Source: DASPJL01 sp035628645 | GTDB lineage: Bacteria > Bacteroidota > Bacteroidia > Cytophagales > Cyclobacteriaceae | Direction of reading: 5' to 3' | Assembly: GCA_035628645.1 (NCBI GenBank) | Contig: DASPJL010000141.1 | Span: 7,946 to 71,945, forward strand | DNA: 64,000 nucleotides | Part shown: positions 17,421 to 26,670 of the stretch, one piece after another | How the letters are laid out: every line of letters begins with the position of its first letter | Numbering within the stretch: position 1 is the stretch's first letter | The notes under the pieces: generated by a model | Told to the model about the DNA's origin: nothing | Databases searched by the model: none | The model's input: only the letters and a program-made list of their open reading frames with translations | Made by a program: the position numbers and the translations under genes

Positions 17421-18890
17421 ATGTTGAGAAAAATTTCGATTCCTTTTATTTTAATTACACTCTTATTTGCTAACAAATCATTTTCACAAAAAAGTGAAAC
17501 ACCTTCTAAAAAGCAATATTCTGTGGACGGTAAAAAAGTTGCCATCTACACTACAGCAAAAGATACAGATTATAGATTAAGTAATACAGGTTCTTTGGAT
17601 TTTAAAGATTTTGGTCAGCCAAAAGAGACCGAAGTATGTGTATTTGTAGATCCTACACATTCATTCCAAACACATTTAGGAATAGGAGGTTCTTTTACTG
17701 ACGCTTCAGCAGAGACATTTGCCAAGATGCCAAAGGATAAACAACAAGAAATTCTGCGTGCCTACTATGACAAGGAGAATGGTATTGGTTATACACTGGC
17801 CAGAACTACCATTCACAGTTCAGACTTTTCGAGTGGCAGCTATACCTATGTAAAGGATAACGATAAAGAATTAAAGTCTTTTAATATTGACCACGATAGA
17901 GAGTTTCGTATTCCCCTGATCAAACAAGCAATGAAAGCCGCGGGAGGAAAACTTACTATGTATGTCAGCCCGTGGAGTCCGCCAGCCTGGATGAAAGACA
18001 ACAATCGTATGCTTAAAGGCGGGAAATTGCTTCCTGAATACAATGAGGCCTGGGCCAATTATTATGTAAAGTTTATAAATGCTTACGAAAAAGAAGGTAT
18101 TCCAATTTGGGGATTATCTGTGCAAAACGAGCCTATGGCTACACAAACCTGGGAGTCTTGCATTTTTACCGGAGAAGAGGAAAGAGATTTTATTAAAAAT
18201 CATTTAGGACCTACTTTGCATAAGGCCGGTATGGCTGACAAAAAGCTAATTGCCTGGGATCACAATCGTGATTTGATCTATCAAAGAGCAAGCACGGTGC
18301 TAAATGACCCTGAAGCAGCCAAATATGTATGGGGAATAGGTTATCATTGGTATGAAACCTGGACAGGCAGCGGAATGCAGTTTGAAAATTTAAGAAGAGT
18401 TGCTGAAACCTTCCCCGACAAAAATTTGATCTTTACAGAAGGTTGCATAGAGAAATTTAAGTTCGAAGGCATTAACGATTGGGCGCTGGGAGAAAGATAT
18501 GGGCATTCCATGGTTAATGATTTTAACTCAGGGACAGTTGCCTGGACAGACTGGAACATTCTTTTAAATGAAATCGGAGGTCCAAACCATGTAGGCAATT
18601 TCTGTTATGCACCTATTATAGCCGACACCCGTGACGGAAAAGTTCATTATACAAACAGCTATTACTACATAGGTCACTTTTCTAAATTCATCAAGCCAGG
18701 CGCTAAAAGAATAATCAGTTCTTCTAATAGAGATAAATTACAAACTACTGCTTTTCAAAATACCGATGGAAGCATAGCTGTAGTAGTAATGAATTCAAGC
18801 GATGAGGAATTGCCTTACCGTTTATGGTTAGATGGCAAGGCAGCAGAAACCAAAAGTTTGCCTCATTCCATTATGACTTTAGTTTTTTAA
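17421..18890 (+). CDS. Glycoside hydrolase family 30 (glucosylceramidase / beta-1,6-glucanase type)
   Basis: A 489-residue secreted hydrolase. ATG 17421 was chosen because MLRKISIPFILITLLF is a clean signal peptide (cleavage after SFSQ); an upstream ATG at 17319 would add 34 residues that spoil it. The GH30 barrel shows GIGGSFTDASAETF, SPWSPPAWMKDN, acid/base E237 in LSVQNEPMA and nucleophile E340 in LIFTEGCIE. The C-terminal beta structure ends PHSIMTLVF, the family's closing strand. With the GH16 enzyme nearby this suggests attack on beta-1,3/1,6-glucan, for example laminarin or fungal wall. Substrate is inference. It lacks a T9SS sorting domain, so it is probably periplasmic or exported another way. 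Confidence 0.93.
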   Translation: MLRKISIPFILITLLFANKSFSQKSETPSKKQYSVDGKKVAIYTTAKDTDYRLSNTGSLDFKDFGQPKETEVCVFVDPTHSFQTHLGIGGSFTDASAETFAKMPKDKQQEILRAYYDKENGIGYTLARTTIHSSDFSSGSYTYVKDNDKELKSFNIDHDREFRIPLIKQAMKAAGGKLTMYVSPWSPPAWMKDNNRMLKGGKLLPEYNEAWANYYVKFINAYEKEGIPIWGLSVQNEPMATQTWESCIFTGEEERDFIKNHLGPTLHKAGMADKKLIAWDHNRDLIYQRASTVLNDPEAAKYVWGIGYHWYETWTGSGMQFENLRRVAETFPDKNLIFTEGCIEKFKFEGINDWALGERYGHSMVNDFNSGTVAWTDWNILLNEIGGPNHVGNFCYAPIIADTRDGKVHYTNSYYYIGHFSKFIKPGAKRIISSSNRDKLQTTAFQNTDGSIAVVVMNSSDEELPYRLWLDGKAAETKSLPHSIMTLVF

Positions 18891-19135
18891 CATTTTAATA
18901 GTTACTTGTTTAGTTTGTAAATGAGGAAATGTTTATTATAACTTCCTCACTTATTGAACTATCACCAACAAAGATGCATTCTTGGTTTTCCTTTATAAGC
19001 AAAGGGAAATCAAGAATTTTTTTTATTCCTCTTTTTATTCTTTTCCGACAAATGATCTAAAAAAATCCGTTTGATTTATAAAAGCTGGATTAATTGAAAC
19101 CTGTAGCCCCTAAAAGAAGTGAACTAGAGGAGGAT

Positions 19136-19606
19136 ATGAAAACAAGCTTAGCACATACATTTATTACCGTTTTTTTGATTTTTGTTCTTTTTCAATGTGA
19201 CGACAAGGAAACAAAGATAGATTATATAGAACCCTCATGTTTAAACCAGATAAGTGATACCGTTCAGGCGAAGGCCTTGATTGTAGGAGAATGGGACTGG
19301 ATTTTGACCCATACTTTAATAAGAGGACAAGCTTCGCCTCAAATAGAAAATCCTGAAACAAATGGAAGTAAAAAATTGATTTTTGGAGCGGGAAATACCG
19401 TTGAAATTATAGAAAAGGATAATCCAAATGACGTTCAACAATATTCAATTACGAAATCATCACTGGATTCCGCCCTTTACATCTATTTTGTAAAAACCAT
19501 AGACAATACCGTCAATCGCGGTATTTTAAAACTTTGTGCTGATACAATGGTTATCGACTACTCTTATAATGATTCTGATGGAAAAGAGCTGTATGTCAGG
19601 GAATAG
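19136..19606 (+). CDS. Small lipoprotein, lipocalin-like domain, unknown function
   Basis: A 156-residue protein starting at ATG 19136, preceded by an unusually good ribosome binding site (gaggagg) for this phylum; this decides the start over an in-frame TTG at 19094. The lipobox LFQC places the modified cysteine at about residue 20. The mature part has IVGEWDWILTHT and several short beta-strand-like segments, as in the lipocalin-like small lipoproteins common in Bacteroidota. Cysteines at CLNQ and LKLCAD may form a disulfide. No function can be assigned. A hairpin repeat follows 23 bp after the stop. Confidence 0.7.
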   Translation: MKTSLAHTFITVFLIFVLFQCDDKETKIDYIEPSCLNQISDTVQAKALIVGEWDWILTHTLIRGQASPQIENPETNGSKKLIFGAGNTVEIIEKDNPNDVQQYSITKSSLDSALYIYFVKTIDNTVNRGILKLCADTMVIDYSYNDSDGKELYVRE

Positions 19607-19887
19607 TACCATTAGAAATTTTGGAGCAAACTTTTGGAGGGTTTCAAACCCTCCAAAAGTTAATAATAGGCAAAGCCTAAATCTTAAGGGCTGAAGCCCT
19701 GACCTTTTTCTGGTTTTTATTTGTGCCTCGACCTTAAGGACGGGGCTATTCAATGTTTAACTAAATTCAACATTTAATTATCACATCATCAAGTCATCTC
19801 ATTATAAAGTTATCACATCATCATTATCACATCAAGGCATCTACACCTCAATCATATTGCCTAACTTCGCAAGAGACTTAAGTTGTT
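19607..19887. other. Mosaic of intergenic repeats before icmF
   Basis: A 281-bp gap packed with repeat-like pieces. There is the perfect hairpin at 19629-19661. Next come gggctgaagccct and a near-palindrome around ccttaagg (about 19726-19747). A degenerate tract of ttatcacatcatc units fills 19778-19850. A TAACTTCG box at 19862-19869, one mismatch from TAnnTTTG, could be the icmF -7 element. No gene is seen. Confidence 0.5.
19629..19661. repeat. Perfect hairpin repeat, aacttttggagggttt family (copy 1)
   Basis: AACTTTTGGAGGGTTT (19629-19644) and AAACCCTCCAAAAGTT (19646-19661) are exact reverse complements around a single C. Close relatives lie at 33458-33494 and 49315-49347, and a variant at 43607-43650. 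It could work as a terminator for the lipoprotein gene, though it lacks a strong T tract. Confidence 0.85.
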
Positions 19888-22800
19888 ATGCAAACTATTA
19901 AGATTGAAGCTTATAAACCTAAACATCCCATCAGGATTGTTACCGCTGCCTCCTTATTTGATGGCCATGATGCTGCCATAAATATAATGAGGCGCATTAT
20001 TCAGGCGTCAGGTGCCGAAGTAATTCATCTTGGACATAACCGGTCCGCTGCTGAAATTGTAGAGTGTGCTATCCAGGAAGATGTGCAGGGAATTGCCATA
20101 ACATCGTATCAGGGAGGGCATGTGGAATTTTTTAAATACATTCATGACCTTTTGAAGGAAAGAGGCGCCAATATCAAAATATTCGGGGGAGGGGGAGGAA
20201 CGATTTTGCCTTCTGAAATAACGGAATTACATACTTATGGGATCACGCGAATATATTCTCCCGATGATGGCAGGGCTATGGGATTGCAGGGAATGATCAA
20301 TGATCTGGTTGAAAAATGCGATTTCCCAACCAAAACTCCCCCTGTAAATGGTGAAATAAAAAAAGCATTAAAGAAAGACCCGAAAGCCATTGCGCAACTT
20401 ATATCTGTAGTGGAAAATTTTTCGGAAGAAAGAGAGTCCATTCAAAATGAATTAAAAAGATTAGTAGACGTAAAAAAGATTCCTGTTCTCGGAGTTACAG
20501 GTACAGGTGGAGCAGGAAAGTCATCCTTGGTGGATGAGCTTGTCCGTAGGTTTTTGATGGATTTTTCGGATAAAACCTTGGCTATTATTTCCGTTGATCC
20601 CTCAAAAAGAAAGACCGGCGGAGCTTTGCTCGGTGATAGAATAAGAATGAATTCTATCCATAATTCCAGGGTTTACATGCGATCTCTTGCTACCCGACAG
20701 TCTAACCTTGCGATGAGCAAGCACATTCAGGACTCAATAGATATTTGCAAAGCTGCCGGATTTGATTTGATCATTGTTGAAACTTCGGGCATTGGTCAAT
20801 CCGATACGGAAATCGTGGATCATTGCGATGTTTCGCTGTATGTAATGACTTCGGAATATGGCGCTGCTACACAATTGGAAAAGATTGACATGCTGGATTT
20901 TGCTGACCTTATTGCTATAAACAAGTTCGACAAAAAAGGTTCTCTGGATGCCATAAGGGATGTGAGGAAGCAGTATAAACGTAATCATCAGTTATTTGAC
21001 GCATCAGACGAGCAATTGCCAGTCTTTGGCACCATAGCTTCTCAATTCAATGATGCTGGAATGAATACACTCTATAAAAGGATTGTCCACACTATTGAAT
21101 CAAAAACAGGTGTAAGCTTTAAATCAGAGATAAATTTCTTTACAAATGCGCAACAAGCATTTATAATTCCTCCCGACCGGGTGCGATACCTGGCGGAAAT
21201 AGTTGAAGCCAACAGGAATTACCAGCAGTTTGTGAATGAGCAATCTGACTTGGCTAGCAAGCTTTATCAAATGGAAGGTACGATTAGGCAAATGGAAGTA
21301 GCAGGCGAAAGTGAAGAAATGCTGAAAGTATTAAAAGGACGTTATCAAAATCTTCAGGAAAGACTGGCCCCAGAGACCAGAAAGGCAATTGAAAAGTGGC
21401 CTGCGCTTCAGGAAAAATACAGGAAAGAGAAATATGAATATAAGGTAAGGGACAAAATAATCGGACAAGCTTTTTATACTGAAACGCTTTCACATTTAAA
21501 GATCCCAAAGATTTCCCTTCCCCGATATAGAGATTGGGGTGATATAATAAAATGGCGCTTTACTGAGAATTTGCCAGGCCGTTTTCCATATGCTGCTGGA
21601 GTATTTCCTTTAAAAAGGGAAGGAGAAGATCCAACCCGGATGTTTGCAGGAGAAGGCGGCCCAGAGAGAACAAACAGAAGGTTTCACTATGTTTCATTGG
21701 GAACGCCAGCTAAGAGGCTTTCTACCGCTTTTGATTCGGTGACCCTGTATGGTGAAAATCCTGACCATCGACCTGACATTTATGGGAAGATCGGCAATTC
21801 AGGCGTAAGTGTAGCTACCCTTGATGATGCAAAGAAGTTGTATTCAGGATTTAACCTTTGTGAGCCTTCCACTTCGGTTTCCATGACGATTAACGGACCT
21901 GCACCCATGCTGTTGGGTTTCTTTATCAATGCCGCAATTGATCAGCAATGTGAATTGTATATAAAATCAAATGGATTATCTGAGGAAATCGAAAAGAAGG
22001 TCAGCAAGATTTTTAAAGAAAAAAACCTTGCTCGTCCAACTTACCAGGGAGCATTGCCAAGGGGAAATGATGGTTTGGGTTTGATGCTTTTGGGTATTAC
22101 TGGAGACCAGGTTTTGCCCGCCGATGTTTATTCTAAAATAAAAGGCGATACTCTTTCTAAAATCCGGGGAACGGTCCAGGCGGATATTCTGAAAGAGGAC
22201 CAGGCACAAAACACTTGCATTTTTTCTACTGAGTTTGCGCTTCGAATGATGGGCGATATTCAGCAATATTTTATCAATAATAGGGTAAGGAATTTTTATT
22301 CCGTTTCTATTTCTGGGTATCATATCGCGGAAGCCGGTGCAAATCCTGTTACACAGCTTGCTTTCACACTTGCTAATGGATTTACCTTTGTGGAATATTA
22401 CCTTTCCAGAGGAATGAATATTGATGACTTTGCACCTAATTTTTCATTCTTCTTCTCCAACGGACTGGACGCAGAATATTCAGTAATTGGAAGAGTGGCC
22501 AGAAGAATCTGGGCCAAAGCCATTCGTCATAAATATAAGGGGAATGAGCGTTCTCAAATGTTGAAGTATCACATCCAGACTTCAGGAAGGTCATTGCATG
22601 CGCAGGAAATCGCTTTTAATGACATTCGTACCACTCTTCAGGCGTTGTATGCTATTTATGACAACTGTAATTCGCTCCACACCAATGCCTATGACGAAGC
22701 AATCACCACGCCCACGGAAGAATCGGTCCGCAGGGCTATGGCCATTCAGTTGATCATAAATAAAGAACTTGGGCTGGCAAGAAATGAGAATCCGCTCCAA

Positions 22801-23265
22801 GGTTCATTTATTATTGAAGAGCTGACAGACCTGGTCGAAGAAGCTGTTCTGAATGAATTTATTAGTATTTCAGAAAGGGGCGGAGTATTAGGCGCTATGG
22901 AAAGAATGTATCAAAGGTCGAAGATCCAGGAAGAATCCTTGTATTATGAAACGCTCAAACACAATTCAAAACTTCCGATTGTAGGGGTAAATACATTTCT
23001 CGATCCTAAAGGTTCTCCTACCATTATTCCGCAAGAAGTAATCAGGTCAACAAATGAAGAAAAGGAATATGCCATTTCCTCATTAAATGCCTTTAAAGAA
23101 AGTAATAGCGAAGCTGCATCAAAGGCCCTTAAAGAACTTCAGAAAGTTTGTGTGAATAATGAAAGCACTTTTGAAGCATTAATGGAAGTTTGTAAGGTTT
23201 GTTCCCTTGGACAAATTTCCCATGCGTTGTATGAGGTAGGAGGGCAGTATAGAAGGAATATGTGA
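19888..23265 (+). CDS. icmF: Fused isobutyryl-CoA mutase (IcmF), B12-dependent
   Basis: A 1125-residue three-part fusion. The N-terminal cobalamin-binding domain (about 15-150) has D25-x-H27 in FDGHDAAINIM, SYQGGH and FGGGGGT; H27 is the lower axial ligand. The MeaB-like G-protein chaperone (about 195-430) has Walker A GVTGTGGAGKSS (from residue 202), VETSGIGQSD and NKFDKKG. The mutase barrel follows (about 530-1125) with FAGEGGPERTNRRFHYVSLG, SISGYHIAEAGANP and TSGRSLHAQEIAFNDIRTT. Layout and length are exactly those of IcmF, which interconverts isobutyryl-CoA and butyryl-CoA; some members act on pivalyl- or isovaleryl-CoA, and I cannot assign this one. It stands alone, without neighbouring CoA genes. 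Confidence 0.95.
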   Translation: MQTIKIEAYKPKHPIRIVTAASLFDGHDAAINIMRRIIQASGAEVIHLGHNRSAAEIVECAIQEDVQGIAITSYQGGHVEFFKYIHDLLKERGANIKIFGGGGGTILPSEITELHTYGITRIYSPDDGRAMGLQGMINDLVEKCDFPTKTPPVNGEIKKALKKDPKAIAQLISVVENFSEERESIQNELKRLVDVKKIPVLGVTGTGGAGKSSLVDELVRRFLMDFSDKTLAIISVDPSKRKTGGALLGDRIRMNSIHNSRVYMRSLATRQSNLAMSKHIQDSIDICKAAGFDLIIVETSGIGQSDTEIVDHCDVSLYVMTSEYGAATQLEKIDMLDFADLIAINKFDKKGSLDAIRDVRKQYKRNHQLFDASDEQLPVFGTIASQFNDAGMNTLYKRIVHTIESKTGVSFKSEINFFTNAQQAFIIPPDRVRYLAEIVEANRNYQQFVNEQSDLASKLYQMEGTIRQMEVAGESEEMLKVLKGRYQNLQERLAPETRKAIEKWPALQEKYRKEKYEYKVRDKIIGQAFYTETLSHLKIPKISLPRYRDWGDIIKWRFTENLPGRFPYAAGVFPLKREGEDPTRMFAGEGGPERTNRRFHYVSLGTPAKRLSTAFDSVTLYGENPDHRPDIYGKIGNSGVSVATLDDAKKLYSGFNLCEPSTSVSMTINGPAPMLLGFFINAAIDQQCELYIKSNGLSEEIEKKVSKIFKEKNLARPTYQGALPRGNDGLGLMLLGITGDQVLPADVYSKIKGDTLSKIRGTVQADILKEDQAQNTCIFSTEFALRMMGDIQQYFINNRVRNFYSVSISGYHIAEAGANPVTQLAFTLANGFTFVEYYLSRGMNIDDFAPNFSFFFSNGLDAEYSVIGRVARRIWAKAIRHKYKGNERSQMLKYHIQTSGRSLHAQEIAFNDIRTTLQALYAIYDNCNSLHTNAYDEAITTPTEESVRRAMAIQLIINKELGLARNENPLQGSFIIEELTDLVEEAVLNEFISISERGGVLGAMERMYQRSKIQEESLYYETLKHNSKLPIVGVNTFLDPKGSPTIIPQEVIRSTNEEKEYAISSLNAFKESNSEAASKALKELQKVCVNNESTFEALMEVCKVCSLGQISHALYEVGGQYRRNM

Positions 23266-23412
23266 TAATGTGCTGATTTACCTGTACTACTTAAGCTTTA
23301 AGTGCTATGTCATTTTTTGTGTTCTTGATTTATTAAGCAGCATAATTATTCGTTACGAACAGATTTTCTGGCTTTCCGTTCCTGCATTAAATAGTTCTGA
23401 AGTTTTTCGTCA

Positions 23413-24477
23413 ATGCTGGAACAGGAAATTATAGCAAAGAATCTCGATACTCTTTTTAAAAATGCCCCATCCATAAAAATAGGCAAGGAAGATAAATATG
23501 TGATTTTTAGTGATCTTCATATGGGGGATGGAAGCCGGAAAGATGATTTCTTGCATAATGCCGATTTGTTTTCTTTTGTTTTGGAAAATGAATATCTGAA
23601 TAAAGATTTTAAACTGATTTTAAATGGTGATGTGGAAGAGCTTCAAAGGTTTTCTTATTCTGCTATTTCTGAAAGATGGAAAAGCGTTTATCATTTGTTT
23701 GATCAATTCAAAGCAAAGTATAGTCTGTATAAAACAGTGGGAAACCATGATTACACCCTGATTTTAAAAACAGATAAATCTTCACCTTATAAGCATTTGA
23801 ATGCGTTGGTGCTGGAACAAAACAATAACCGTTTGCTTGTTTTTCATGGACATCAAGCCTCTTTGTTTTATACTAAGCACAATGCTTTAATTGGTTTTTT
23901 TCTTAAATACCTGGCCAATCCTTTGGGGATCAAAAATTATTCCGTCGCTTACAATAGCCGCAAGCAATTTAAAATTGAAAAGAGGGTTTACAAGTATTCC
24001 ACTTCCAGAAAAATTGCCTCAATTATAGGACACACGCACCGGCCACTTTTTGAATCTTTGTCAAAACGTGATTATTTAATTTACCAGATAGAAAAACTGC
24101 TTAGAAGTTTCTCTTCTCTATCCTCCAAGGATCGGTTGAAAACTGAAAAAGATCTTTTGGACTATAAGCGACAGTTAATCACTCTAAATCGAAATAAGAA
24201 AGACAGCTTACTTAATCACAGCCTGTATAACGAAGATATTCTGGTTCCCAGTCTTTTTAATTCCGGATGTGTAATTGGAAGGACGGGAATTACTTCAATA
24301 GAAATCACAAGTGAAGAAATTGCGCTGGTTCATTATTTTGATAAGAATGTCAAGCAAACAGAATATGCAGATGAGATAAAAGTCAGCAGACAGGTAGGAA
24401 ATAGCAATTATCACAGAGTTGTAATCAATAGAGAATCCCTGGATTATATTTTTGCAAGAATAAAGTTTCTTGCTTAA
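23413..24477 (+). CDS. Metallophosphoesterase (LpxH/calcineurin-like)
   Basis: A 354-residue soluble protein with all five calcineurin-type metal motifs: IFSDLHMGDG (D, H), ILNGDVEEL (D), TVGNHDY (N, H), VFHGHQA (H) and IIGHTHRP (H). The opening and the short distance between motifs resemble UDP-2,3-diacylglucosamine hydrolases, but the region between GHQ and GHTH and the C-terminal extension are longer than in LpxH. Substrate is therefore open: phosphoesters of lipids or nucleotides. It follows icmF after 147 bp; co-transcription is possible but not shown. Confidence 0.85.
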   Translation: MLEQEIIAKNLDTLFKNAPSIKIGKEDKYVIFSDLHMGDGSRKDDFLHNADLFSFVLENEYLNKDFKLILNGDVEELQRFSYSAISERWKSVYHLFDQFKAKYSLYKTVGNHDYTLILKTDKSSPYKHLNALVLEQNNNRLLVFHGHQASLFYTKHNALIGFFLKYLANPLGIKNYSVAYNSRKQFKIEKRVYKYSTSRKIASIIGHTHRPLFESLSKRDYLIYQIEKLLRSFSSLSSKDRLKTEKDLLDYKRQLITLNRNKKDSLLNHSLYNEDILVPSLFNSGCVIGRTGITSIEITSEEIALVHYFDKNVKQTEYADEIKVSRQVGNSNYHRVVINRESLDYIFARIKFLA

Positions 24478-24482
24478 GGGTG

Positions 24483-24570
24483 AAACCACAGAGAGAAAGA
24501 GTCAAAACACAGAGGAAACAGAAATTTAAACCCTGGTTCCTCTGTGTAAATCTCCATTATCTCGGTGGAA
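24483..24570. repeat. Dispersed imperfect inverted repeat, accacagag type (copy 2)
   Basis: aaaccacagagagaaagagt and aaaacacagagg are mirrored by ttcctctgtgtaaat and ctcggtgg. It is the same element type as 3014-3100 and again starts just behind a stop codon (24477). Confidence 0.7.
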
Positions 24571-24579
24571 AAAATCTTA

Positions 24580-25678
24580 CTAATTATCTATAAATGGGTA
24601 ATCTATATAACCTTGTTCTCCGGGAGTATAAAAAGAGTTGAAATCAGGAGGATTTAATGGCAGATTATCTTTAAGTCTTTTTATAAAGTCAGGATTAGAA
24701 ATAAAAGGTTTTCCAAAAGAAATCAGATCGCCTTTTTCTAACTTCTAACTCTAGTGCTTCTTCTGCTCGTTCCTTGTTATAATCTCCGTTGATTATAATG
24801 GTATTTGAAAAATTGTTCCGGATCTGATCCAGTAAAAATTCACCTTCAGCTTGTTTTAAAGCAGCTCCTTCTACAATATGTAAGTACGCAATGTCCAGTT
24901 TATTTAGCGTTTTGGACAAATGATCGTAGGTTTCGAAAATTTCAGGATAATGCGGCATATCATTGAAAGTACTGTATGGAGAAATTCTCACACCAACTTT
25001 TTCTTTTCCTATCGCACGAATCACCGATCTTGTTAGCTCAATCAGAAATCGACTTCGGTTGATGACACTTCCTCCCAAATGATCGGTTCTTTGATTGCTG
25101 TGTGGATTTAGAAACTGTTCTATTAAATATCCATTGGCTCCATGAAGTTCTATACCGTCAAAACCGGCCTCTACTGCATTTTTTGCGGCTTGAGTAAAGT
25201 CTTGTATGGTGGTGTCAATATCTTCCCATGTCATAAGTAGTGGTGTCGGATGCGGCTGCATTCCCAGTTTGTCCGTCCATATATCTCCATCCGCTACTAT
25301 AGGTGAAGGTGCAAGGATTTTGGAATCAGGAAACTGGTTTTCCGTGTGCCCAATTCTTCCTACATGCATAAGCTGCATAAATATTTTTCCACCTTTTTCA
25401 TGAACTGCAGTACTTATTTTTGCCCATCCTTCTATTTGCTTCTCACTAAAAATGCCAGGCGTACGGGCATAACCCAATCCATTTGCTGATGGTGAAGTAC
25501 CTTCAGTAATTATTAGTCCTGCCGATGCTCTTTGAGCATAATAAGATATCATCAGGTCAGTGGGGATGGATCCTATTGCACGCGACCGGGTCATTGGCGC
25601 CATTACGATACTATTTTGTAGCTTGAGCCCTTTCAAACTTTTTTGTTCAAAAAGACTGGGTTGGGTTTGCGTTTTCAT
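24580..25678 (-). pseudogene. Old Yellow Enzyme family oxidoreductase, broken by a 7-bp duplication
   Basis: From ATG 25678 the frame encodes a NemA/OYE-type FMN flavoprotein: NSIVMAPMTRSRA, GLIITEGTS, MQLMHVGRIGH (the H-x-G-R site), GFDGIELHGANGYLIEQFL and NQRTDHLGGS. These reduce activated alkenes, nitro groups and electrophiles with NAD(P)H. The frame is lost near residue 314. The continuation LEKGDLISFGKPFISNPDF and the normal OYE C-terminus to DYPFIDN lies in another frame ending at 24580. TTCTAAC is present twice in tandem (24736-24742, 24743-24749). Removing one copy restores a 363-residue protein of usual length. A MarR gene precedes it on the same strand. Confidence 0.9.
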
Positions 25679-25703
25679 ACTTCTATTATTGTTTTGACTA
25701 AAA

Positions 25704-25718
25704 TTGTTTAAACGAACA
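25704..25718. promoter_or_regulatory. Possible MarR operator before the OYE gene
   Basis: TTGTTTAAACGAACA contains TGTT-N6-AACA half-sites and lies 26 bp before the OYE start, in the 54-bp gap after marR. Similar half-sites (TGTTGCAACA, 26221-26230) occur before marR itself. Confidence 0.35.
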
Positions 25719-25732
25719 TTGTTATAAAAAAA

Positions 25733-26182
25733 TTATCCTCTTAGCTTGTCCAGTAAATTAGATAATGTTTGAGCTTCTTCATCTGAAAGATTGTTAAGTA
25801 TCACCGAATATTCTTTCATCACCGGTTCTATTTCTGTAAGGAGTTTTAGCCCTTCTTCCGTAATATGTAGCGATACCTGCCTTCGGTTTGTTGAATTTAA
25901 ATCCCTGGCAATTAATCCCTTTGAAACCAACCGGTCGCAAAGCCTGGTTAAATCCGGATTTTTATCCAGCATAACTTCTTTTACCTCGTTGCAACAGGCG
26001 CTTTCAGGGTGTCTTCCCCTTAAAATCCTAAGCACATTGTATTGTTGTTGGGTAATATCGAATTGGCCAAAAACTTTTGAAATATGGTCCGATAAATAGT
26101 TAAAGGTATAATTGATATTGATCCATGCCTTTTGTTGGGCACTCTGAAATTTCTTTTGTTTAATAGCTTCTTCCAGATTCAT
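25733..26182 (-). CDS. MarR family transcriptional regulator
   Basis: A 149-residue winged-helix repressor. Landmarks are FDITQQQYNVLRIL (dimer/first HTH helix), CCNEVKEVMLDKNPDLTRLCDRL (recognition helix) and ARDLNSTNRRQVSLHITEEG, the wing with the conserved D..N.R...v.iT..G. The pair CC in ESACCNEV, just before the DNA-binding helix, could sense electrophiles or oxidants, in keeping with a downstream Old Yellow Enzyme. It reads into that gene with a 54-bp gap, so it most likely controls it. Confidence 0.92.
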   Translation of the reverse strand: MNLEEAIKQKKFQSAQQKAWININYTFNYLSDHISKVFGQFDITQQQYNVLRILRGRHPESACCNEVKEVMLDKNPDLTRLCDRLVSKGLIARDLNSTNRRQVSLHITEEGLKLLTEIEPVMKEYSVILNNLSDEEAQTLSNLLDKLRG

Positions 26183-26220
26183 GACGCAAACATAAATAAA
26201 TAATTATTATAAACAAATAT

Positions 26221-26230
26221 TGTTGCAACA
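26221..26230. promoter_or_regulatory. Palindrome upstream of marR
   Basis: TGTTGCAACA is a perfect 10-bp palindrome 38 bp before the marR start, with an adjoining AACAAATATTGTT near-palindrome. It fits an autoregulatory site, shown by sequence only. Confidence 0.35.
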
Positions 26231-26377
26231 TGTTTTAGTTATTTGCAAAAAAATATTGCCTTTGAAAGCAATCAGTATGGTTTATTTTTTGCATTCGGAA
26301 ATTCAAAATGCTTAGAGAAGTGTTTAAGGCTTTCAGCTGTGGGGATGTGAACAAAATAATTTGATGAAACAGTCTTC

Positions 26378-26418
26378 AGAAAAAAAAATAAAGCATGTGG
26401 CAAGACATGCTTTATTTT
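26378..26418 (-). terminator. Perfect terminator of the cold-shock/RRM operon
   Basis: AAAATAAAGCATGT (26385-26398) and ACATGCTTTATTTT (26405-26418) are exact reverse complements around a 6-nt loop. On the minus strand the stem is followed by a run of T (the A run at 26380-26388). It lies 18 bp behind the cold-shock gene stop. Confidence 0.92.
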
Positions 26419-26435
26419 AATTGTTTTGATTCTTA

Positions 26436-26630
26436 TTAAAGTATTTCTACATTAACAGCGTTTAACCCTTTCTTTCCTCTTACTACCTCAAACTTAACCC
26501 TGTCATTTTCCTTTATCTCATCAACTAATCCGCTCACATGAACGAAAGTTTCTTCATCTGAATCATCGTGTTTAATAAAACCAAATCCTTTAGAATTGTT
26601 AAAGAATTTTACTGTGCCTTGTTGTTGCAT
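26436..26630 (-). CDS. Cold-shock protein (CspA family)
   Basis: A 64-residue single cold-shock domain. RNP1 is SKGFGFIKH and RNP2 is ETFVHVSGL; the opening QQGTVKFFNNSKGFGF is the canonical strand 1-2. It binds single-stranded RNA or DNA and melts RNA structure. The RRM gene lies 41 bp upstream on the same strand and a strong terminator follows, so the two RNA-binding proteins are likely made together. Confidence 0.95.
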   Translation of the reverse strand: MQQQGTVKFFNNSKGFGFIKHDDSDEETFVHVSGLVDEIKENDRVKFEVVRGKKGLNAVNVEIL

Positions 26631-26670
26631 TGTACTGAAATTTAAATTTGTTATTGTTTTTTATTATTAA

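Noticed and set aside
17201..17545. Open frame of 114 codons on the minus strand over the start of the GH30 gene.
   Set aside because: It is antisense to a real signal peptide and catalytic-domain start; no recognisable domain.
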